Positions 56,561 through 64,000 of a stretch of DNA of 64,000 nt are shown here, in pieces. The translations under genes and the position numbers were made by a program. The DNA is from Calliopum simillimum (lineage: Eukaryota; Arthropoda; Insecta; Diptera; Lauxaniidae): assembly GCA_951812925.1 (NCBI GenBank), contig OX638370.1, positions 2,752,001 to 2,816,000 of the forward strand. The letters are read 5' to 3'. Positions within the stretch are counted from its first letter, which is position 1, and every line of letters begins with the position of its first letter. The notes beneath the pieces were generated by a model. The model saw only the letters and a program-made list of their open reading frames with translations, was not told where the DNA came from and did not search any database.

Positions 56561-57554
56561 ATTGAGATAAATTTGACTTAATTTATGCTCTGTGAGCGGT
56601 ATTGTCTTAAAGTTTTTCTAGTGTGACACTTCAATGCAAGTTAAATTTTTTGTTCAGTGTCAGTTCTTTGGAAATTTTATACTACATACTCGTACATAGC
56701 TGTTGATAAAAATACACATAGAATTAACGAATGCATTGACATATGTAGCTGCAAGCATAGTATGATGACAAACAATACAAAAACTCTATTCAATATAAGT
56801 AGTGTGTTAGCACCTGCGGCCAATATTAGGAGAAGAGGCTGTAGTGACAATAGCATATGTTTTTCTATGAAAAATCATAATAAAAGCAACAAACAGCAAC
56901 AACAATTATAAGTAAAACACACAGAAATACCATTTAAATCGAACTGCTATTAAAATATTGCTGCTACTGAAGCAAACAAAAAGAAATTGCTCTCCTATTT
57001 CAATATGGCATAATAACAGGAAAAAGAAAAGTTTTTACTAAAGGCATCGTCATCATCATCAAATACCAAAAAAAAAAAAAAAAAAAACTGGAAAAGCTTC
57101 CGATAGCATAAAAGCAACCGAAAGCATTTGGCAAAATGTCTTTTTGATTGCAGCAAAATGTGCTGCTGCTGTGTAACAACAACAATAGCAACAAAGAACT
57201 TTCGATATTTTGTATAAATATGAGTAAAGTAAAACTATTGAAAAACTATTAGTGTAAGATCCTTTTTTTCTATGCATCTGGCGTGTTGAGGAATGTCGCT
57301 TGTAGTGTTGCTCGGAGTGTGGTCCTCAAATAATATTTTATGCCACATGTGTAGACACATCCTGGTACTTTAGTTTTGTTTGTATAAAAATTTGCAATTT
57401 TGTTAAATATTTGATTTTGCAGTAATCTATTGGTATTTAAAATTCAAAAGTAAAAAGTCATGACATCGATTGAAAACTTTATGGAATTCATTTTAAAGCC
57501 AGGTTGAATTTAAATTGGATTAGTTAGCATTTTCGAAAAGTTTAACAATGAAAG
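56561..57554. other. AT-rich spacer, no gene seen
   Basis: Non-coding. Poly-A near 57069-57086 and CAACAGCAACAACAAT-type simple sequence near 56886-56906. The frame at 56657-56911 and the minus-strand frames near 57000-57277 have no domains. Confidence 0.45.
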
Positions 57555-57760
57555 TGAATATATTATGAGATAAATATATCTTGAGATAAAATACTATGAT
57601 ATGAAATATCATGAGATAAAAATATCATGCGTTACATATATCATGAGATAAAATATTATTAGATAAAAATATCAAGAGATAAAATATCATGATAAAAATT
57701 TTATTACATAAAACTATCATGAGATAATTTATCATAAGACAAAAACATCACACTGTGTGT
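57555..57760. repeat. ATATCATGAGATAAA minisatellite, block 2
   Basis: About a dozen units of 14-18 bp with the consensus ATATCATGAGATAAA (for example near 57608, 57643 and 57717). The block looks broken off at its right end, where other sequence (57770-58791) begins before the same repeat type resumes at 58803. Confidence 0.75.
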
Positions 57761-57769
57761 AATTTATGA

Positions 57770-58618
57770 AGTCATTGAAATATAACCATTGTCTACTACA
57801 CCAAAAAATATGAGATACCTGTTCTTCCGTGTTGCACCTACACGTGCAATTTTTTTTTTTTAGGTATCGGCACATTTTTTGCCAAAATGTGATTTTTTCG
57901 GAAAAATAATCATTTTCTCAGGCTCATATTTTGCAAATCGTTCGGAATTTTGTTTTTCTCTCTGAAGCAAAGTTTTAGCTCTTGTCATGCCCAACAAAAA
58001 TTGTGCACGCATAAAATCAAAAAAATTTCATCTTCAAGGTCAAAATCACAAAAAAGCTGAAAAAAGTCGACTTTTTTTAACTCTTCCCCTGAGTCTTGCG
58101 TAATCGATTAAGATTTGGGTTGATATCTCCGATTTTTATGAAAATTGGTGAAAAGTTAGAATTTGATATACGTATATCTGCGGTAAAATGATTTTTTAAT
58201 TCCGAAAAAATCCAAGATGGCGGCCATATGAAGTCCGATCCAACTTTTAGATACTCACATGTTTGAAAATTCATAGCTCCTCGGATTATCATCGGATTTT
58301 ATTGAAATTTTTAGGGTTAGTGCAAATAGATATGAACTTTTTTAAAAAAAAAATACACTGGAAAAAATTTTATTTTAAGTGGAAAAAAAGCTTTTTTGCT
58401 TTTTTAAAGCCAATTTTGGGCTTGGTGCACCCTCTTTATTTTTTTTTTTAAAAGTAATTTTTATCTTTATTATTTACCAAGCTTCAAAATTGTAGTATCT
58501 TTAACGATTATCAAGTTATGAATTTTTGAAGTTGTTTAATATTGTGTTTTCCATGAGTCGTTGCTGCACGTGCGCTACCATATAGAGTTACCACCGTCCG
58601 TGCTGTATTTTTTTTTTT
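57770..58618. other. Sequence separating two minisatellite blocks, possible TIR insertion
   Basis: Starts near CACCAAAAAATATG with GCACCTACACGTGCAA inside and ends near GCTGCACGTGCGC...TATTTTTTTTTTGGTG, so the ends are weakly inverted. An internal CCAAGATGGCGGCCATATGA is notable. Frames at 58077-58292 (minus) and 58263-58451 (plus) have no domain. Interpretation as an insertion is tentative. Confidence 0.35.
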
Positions 58619-58791
58619 GGTGGCCCCTAGTAAAATTTTTTTAGAATATTTTTGGACAATTTTTTAACCAATTACAAACAAGTTTTTAGAAAAAAAGTCA
58701 AAAAGACCCTTAAAAACGCGATATAATGGGTTAAGGTGTTCGCATAACTTAATGTGAAATCAAGCATGGAACAACTTTACTAGGGGCCACC
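58619..58791. mobile_element. 173-bp MITE with GGTGGCCCCTAGTAAA ends
   Basis: GGTGGCCCCTAGTAAA at the left is matched by TTTACTAGGGGCCACC at the right, a perfect 16-bp terminal inverted repeat. It is bordered by T-run and A-run sequence, so a target duplication cannot be read. Non-coding. Confidence 0.65.
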
Positions 58792-58799
58792 GAAAAAAA

Positions 58800-58945
58800 A
58801 AGAGAAAATATTATGAGATAAAAATATCTTGAAATAAAATATCATGGAGATGAAATATCATAAGACAAAATATCACGAGATAAAATATCATCGAGCAAAA
58901 TATCATGAAATTAAATATCTTGCTATAAAAATTTTATGCGATTAT
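58800..58945. repeat. ATATCATGAGATAAA minisatellite, block 3
   Basis: Eight or nine units of the same type as at 57555-57760 (for example TCACGAGATAAAATATCATC near 58872). Its right flank (GAGCGATATTGTCTCAAGAT, near 59020) matches the right flank of block 1. Confidence 0.7.
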
Positions 58946-60084
58946 ATGACATAAGATTAACTTGACTTAACTTTGTTTAGAAATTTAGCACACAAAATAT
59001 TTATCGCAAGGAATTTTGCTTTGTGAGCGATATTGTCTCAAGATTTTTCTAGTTTTTCTTTGAAAAATTATAATCAAAAAAATAATAAAATTTTCAATTG
59101 ATTAATTATTGAATTTCCTAGTTACTAAAGTCACAATCATTATAATTTTAAATTTTTTACAAGTTGCCATTTCTCAATAAAAACTTCTCATTGACGATTG
59201 TTGCGGTTGAAAACTAAGTACAAAAAGTTCCGACAATAAATGCATCACTTAAGTGTTTTTATAAATTTTTTGTTTTTGTTATGCCATTGCTGTTGGCTGC
59301 TGCGATCAGTACTGCTTGACAGTAAGCACACCTCAAACATAACACATATATACATACATGCATACATAGATTTAGAAAACTCCTACGTTATTCAACCAAC
59401 TTCACTGACACTTGCATGTTGCCAACAAGCCAGTCAGTCATTCAACCAGCCAGCCAGCAATCCAGTCAGCAGCAACATGCAGCACTAACTTTGCGCTATT
59501 GCAACTAAGTTACTTTTGTGTGCGTCCAGTTTTTGCTGTAAGCATACACACACTCACAGAGTAAAAAAAACCAAAGTGTAAAAACAAAAAGAGTCGATTC
59601 ACTTTTTATTTTGCTTTATCATGTTGGCCATGCCACAAACACGCAGTCCTTTTGCAAAGCAACATACTAGCACACATCTACTATGTAGTAGTATTACGTA
59701 TGGCTGCAGTAAAAAATTTGTTGAAACTTTGTGTGCTCACACGCTCGTCAGCTTGGAAGCAAAATCGATTAATTACTTCGTTTGAAACCGCTTTTTGAGT
59801 GACGTTTATAAATTGATTGCCAGCGTCCACCATTTCTGCACAACAGAGAGTCTTTTTGTAGTGGTAAAGCAGAAATATTCGTTTACTTTCGTTTACGCAG
59901 TTGTGTGCAGTTACCCAATTGGAAATTTGCTAAAGTGGAGCAAATATCGGATTCTTATTCTAAGCAACAATATTCAGAATACTTAGAAACAATATTTGAA
60001 AATTTTGAAATACTCTTAAACAACAATTTATAGAGGCGTTGTATAGAGGCATTATTACATATAGTATACACATTGGTTAATACG
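58946..60084. other. AT-rich spacer, no gene seen
   Basis: Non-coding. CAGCCAGCCAGCAATCCAG-type simple sequence near 59445-59470. Frames at 59240-59488 and 59795-59986 have no domain. Confidence 0.45.
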
Positions 60085-60180
60085 AATTTTATATAAAATG
60101 GTTTAAAATACTTTTGTATAAGCTTCTGTATAAATTTTATACAAAAAAAGTATAAAAGATTTTTATACTTTCTGGGCTTA
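60085..60180 (-). repeat. Dispersed repeat R1, short inverted fragment
   Basis: TTTATACAAAAAAAGTATAAAAGATTTTTATAC-type sequence here is the reverse complement of the TATA-rich end of R1 (compare 3046-3080 and 12540-12600). Short and low-complexity, so the match could partly be chance. Confidence 0.4.
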
Positions 60181-61797
60181 AGAAAATATTGTGTACGCCC
60201 CTTTTAGCCAAGCTATGTGCCCTTTATTTGCCTTCATGTCCCTCGTGCCCTGGTATCTAGATTAGAGTAACATCATTCCTTCTAGATAAGACCTGAGAAA
60301 GTTGAAAACTCTCCCAGATTAGCTTTGAGTGTATTGAAAAAGTCAATTATGATTTTAGAGTCGCTTGCTTGTCTGAATAAATGTATATGTCGTCTACAGA
60401 AGTCCCCTTTCGTATACATTCTCTGACGCAAAATTTTAAAGCAAAATTATAGTCCGAATAATAGATTTTCCTACAGGGTAGTTCCACAGAAAATGGTATA
60501 CACCTGCTTGGGATCATTTTAAAGTTACTGCATGCTTTTAGTGGATTTTAATACTGTTGTAAAATATATAAGTAATCCAGACTATGTACATTAGTCAGCA
60601 GTTTTTAAAGTAGTGCTGTATTATACAAACATATATAACATTTTAACTTTATAAAAATTTGTACACTTTTTCAGTTTTCATTGACTGACTCGGAAAGTAT
60701 GTCATGTGGAAACTTTAAATTAATTAAAGCAAATAAATCATTAAAATCAAATGTACAGTGGTAAATATGAAAATTTTCTCAATTCGGAGCATATTTTCCG
60801 AGTAACGCTGTAAATGTCGTTGATTATAATGCATGAATTTTGAAAGTCCTAAATACCAAAATGTCAAAAAGTCAACTTTTTGCTTGCTATGTGCACTGTA
60901 GTACTATGTTTGTTAACTTTGTGTTAGTTTTCATACACCATGTTACGTAGCAGTGTTATGGTAGTGGTGTGTACGCTTATGCTTTCATACTAAATTGCAG
61001 TTTTTAATGAGTTTCTGTGAAAAGTTTCAACATTTAAGCGTAATATTTGGTGTGTTTGCATTGTGATAGTGTGTAGGTACTTTGATGAAACGCTTAAATG
61101 ACATTAAATATTATCGGAGTACGGAAAAGTCTAAGTTGGACGTTAGCTGAGAGCAGAAATTTTGAATTTTTGAAATTATGCTGCAATATTTTACTTTTGA
61201 ATTTAGTGCAGAACATTATGAGTGGTAGTATATTGTGATTGGACTTAAATGACTACTCATGGCAATATGAAAAGCTGATTAGATTTCTACAATGCAATTA
61301 TATTACTCATACGTCTTGTTGTGCATTGTGTGCGATATGTTGATATGGCAAATTGACTGAACTCTAGTCAAATTTTAAATCATTCTCATACTAGACTTAA
61401 GTTTTTGCTCTTATTACGTCGTAATTTGAATAGAATAAACAGAGATTTAAATTTAAAATGAATATACCTTACGAATATTTTATGCAGACATATCATAAAT
61501 TTTGCGTAATATACTTGCGTGCAGATTAAGCATTTCATTCGAACTTACCTGTAAAGAAAAACAATAACTTAATTAGTAAAAAGGCAACTAAGATGTAATT
61601 TTAATATAATACTCAAATAAGAAAATACGAATCACAAGCAATGTGTCACACAGTAATTTTCGACCACAAGACCACTGAGCGACAGTGTCTATCAAATATT
61701 CTACAAGCAAGAAATCCGAGTATAAATATAATCAAATCTCAAAGGAAGCAAGCAATTTCCTTAAAGAAAAACATTTCATATGTTAGAAGACAAAACG
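60181..61797. other. AT-rich spacer, no gene seen
   Basis: Non-coding sequence without repeat structure that I could define. No reading frame of note except chance frames shorter than 70 codons. Confidence 0.5.
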
Positions 61798-61799
61798 TA

Positions 61800-62670
61800 G
61801 GGGAAGGTGGGGAATCGTGGGCCACGTTTTTATTTTGTTAAATATCTTCAAAAAAAAAAAAAAAATTTTGCAAATTGTAATATGGTATGTTATTCTACAT
61901 GAAGTTGGGTAACTTTTGACTAGTACACTTCCTAACAATTCTTTTGTTTTTTCCGACTTTTCGTGGTTTGAAAAAAATTAGTGTTTTTGCAATTTTCAAA
62001 AATGGTGGGGAATCGTGGGCCACCGCCGTAATTAAGTAAAAATCAAGCAAAACTTTATTGAATTAGTTGAGATGACAAATAAAGTTATTTTAATCGACAA
62101 AATGAAGAAGAATAATAGCGTGGCATGATAGCTGAAAATTAACAAAGAAATAGGAAAATTTGATACAAAATATGTATTTATTGTTTTATTTATTGATTCA
62201 CAGCCTCCATTTTGCACAAAACATCATAAACACAGCATACAAATGTGTATTTATACGAAAACTGTCAAAACACGGGTGGCCCACGAAGTGGCTCACGATT
62301 CCCCACAAGCTACTTTTTGCAAAACAACGGCGTGTAATTGACTTGTTGAAGTGTCATGCAAAATTACTTTAGTATGTTAAAAGGCAAAGGTTTAACGATA
62401 ATAAAAAACATATTTACCTGTGTTTTGTCGCAGCAATTCGTCCAAGAATGATGGAAATCAAACACGCAAAAAAAGTTTTGCAGATACTTTTTTTTGGGCG
62501 AGTATTGTACAAAGCAAATAAAACGCGTAAGTTTGTCAACAACCAATGTAAAAATAAGTTGAGGCTAAGAGAAAACGATTACAGTTGCATTTAACTATTT
62601 ATCTCGACATACTGCCAAAAGGTAGCGGTGTCTCACGATTCCCCATGGCCCACGATTCCCCACTTTCCCC
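61800..62670. mobile_element. 871-bp TA-flanked TIR element with repeated GGGGAATCGTGGGCCAC motif (pogo-like?)
   Basis: The left end GGGGAAGGTGGGGAATCGTG(GGCCAC) mirrors the right end (GTGGC)CCACGATTCCCCACTTTCCCC, with TA on both sides (61798-61799 and 62671-62672). Internal copies of GTGGGGAATCGTGGGCCAC occur at about 62004 (plus) and, split, at about 62273-62308 (minus) and 62630-62640 (minus). No transposase is encoded. The tips recall pogo/Tigger-type insect elements, but that is inference. Confidence 0.75.
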
Positions 62671-62672
62671 TA

Positions 62673-64000
62673 TTAAATCACATATTTACAAATGTACGTA
62701 CATATGTTTTGCAATTCACATAGCAACAGCAACAATCATAGATGAAAGCTTAGCAAAAAAAATGTATTATTTAAATAAATTTTATAGCCAACAATTTGTT
62801 TAAATGGCATAAAGAGGAAATTAATACAAAACAAAGAAATGCTGATGAATAAAACATTTCTGTTGGTCATATTGAAAATCATTGATAATGGTTTTGATGA
62901 TAAGAAAAAGTAAGAAAAAAGATAAAAGTTATAAAATTTTATGGAATTATTTTTCTGCAAACTTTGAATGCCTTAAAGTGGCATCAAATACAAGCGGCCA
63001 TTTGTTAAATTTATAATTTCTTTAGAGCAAGAATAGCAAAAGGGAATGGGAAAGTAATAATTGCCCAAAAACACATCCGAATAGAAATAATTTTGTTCAA
63101 ACGAATATTACTCATACGTCATGTTAAGCAAAAATTTATAAAAGCGCCCTGAAAATGATTTTTTTTTTTATTTTTTATCAACCAATGATGTGAGAAAATG
63201 TGAGGCGTCATATTTGTGTATATTGGAGGCGATTTCCAGCTCAAAAAGTTTCGAAAAATGTTGCTATTAAAAAATAATTTTTTATACATAAGATACGTTC
63301 GTTTTAGTATTATTTAAACTTCCTTACCTTAAAGCCTATAAAAAAGATGTCCTTGACATATTCAACTCAATATGCAAAGATCATAGAGCTTTAACTAAAC
63401 AAAAAGTAAAAACAACAACTATTTGTATATTTCTAAGCAAAACCTTTTTTGTTTTCTTTACCAAAACATTTTGGTAGCCTGGAAATATGCAAAGAAAATG
63501 AAAATTAAAATAAGTGCATTTATTCTGTGTACGTGTGTGTGTGTGTGTTTTTTTTGCTGAGCAATCTCTATTGAATTGCAAGTATTTGTGTTTTTTGTGC
63601 ATTTTCAGCACAATTTTGTTAATTTCAACACAAAATTTTCATATAATATTCACAAGTCTTCATGTGCCACAAAAAGCGAAACAAAAGAATTATGTAAATT
63701 GTTTACTTTAAAACGCCATTAGAAGTAAAACATTCTATAAACAAAATTTATACATCAACAAGAGCATAACGAGCTGTAGTGCAGATTTTATGTGTAGGAA
63801 TTATTGAGGCTTTTTGCCATAAAAGGACTTTAAGGGTTTTAAACGGAACGTAAAGCAACTTGAAAGATTTGTATACTTAGCAAAATTTCGAGAAATTAAA
63901 TTAGAATACAACGTAACAATTCAATTAATTGCATATGCATGTTATTACTTGTGTTTTATAATAATTGAAGTTAAAATTGCACAATAATAGCAACACGTAG
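62673..64000. other. AT-rich spacer, no gene seen
   Basis: Non-coding to the end of the window. A GT run lies near 63532-63547. Short frames at 62736-62960 (minus), 63381-63611 (minus) and 63514-63711 (plus) have no domain. Confidence 0.5.

Noticed and set aside
1..64000. CRISPR array or bacterial operon structure
   Set aside because: Tandem repeats here lack the constant-repeat, unique-spacer pattern, and every supported gene is a eukaryotic transposable-element gene.

Overview
The window reads as a repeat-dense, AT-rich stretch of a higher-dipteran (fly) nuclear genome, plausibly a tephritid-like fly. The evidence is a complete BEL/Pao LTR retrotransposon, a CR1/L2-type LINE, several kinds of terminal-inverted-repeat (TIR) DNA elements, A/T-rich spacer with fly-style CA, ATG and CAA/CAG microsatellites, and an arginine-tRNA primer site of the type used by fly gypsy elements. 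The species assignment is inference. No complete host protein gene was found. The only long open frames belong to transposable elements. Two short minus-strand stretches (44836-44950 and 46846-47043) look like exons but could not be identified.

Layout. 1-15.8 kb: AT-rich spacer with a TA-flanked foldback element (403-1317), two copies of a 341-bp MITE flanked by TWA-type 3-bp duplications (1440-1780, 14689-15029), two diverged copies each of dispersed repeats called here R1 and R2, one of R3, and a tandem array of four decayed tRNA-Lys units (6101-6608). 15.8-18.9 kb: two nearly identical ~1.52-kb TIR elements in opposite orientation, only 22 bp apart, giving a 3.07-kb palindrome. 19.1-32.2 kb: a layered nest. 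An old MITE (19080-32225) was interrupted by a PIF/Harbinger element (19260-22472), which itself carries a 5'-truncated LINE (about 19437-21980). The old MITE was also interrupted by a 9,307-bp BEL/Pao element (22760-32066) with identical-looking LTRs and a 5-bp target duplication. A second MITE copy at 45352-45782 serves as an uninterrupted reference.

32-64 kb: more spacer with short TIR elements (36291-37383 containing a 140-bp piggyBac-like MITE; 39730-40766; 44386-45304; 58619-58791; 61800-62670), a gypsy-type LTR remnant with its primer site that was split by another TIR element (41883-43253), a third 340-bp MITE (48378-48717), several minisatellites, and a locally GC-richer segment (53280-54070) holding six similar hairpin cassettes and a TATA-like box.

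How the genes work together. Only the BEL/Pao element forms a coherent gene set. Its gag-pol polyprotein supplies capsid, protease, reverse transcriptase, RNase H and integrase. A second ORF in the position where envelope genes sit in other LTR elements is a partial paralogue of the gag zinc-knuckle/protease segment with the protease active site lost, and it lies just downstream of a good splice acceptor. The LINE ORF and the Harbinger transposase piece are incomplete.
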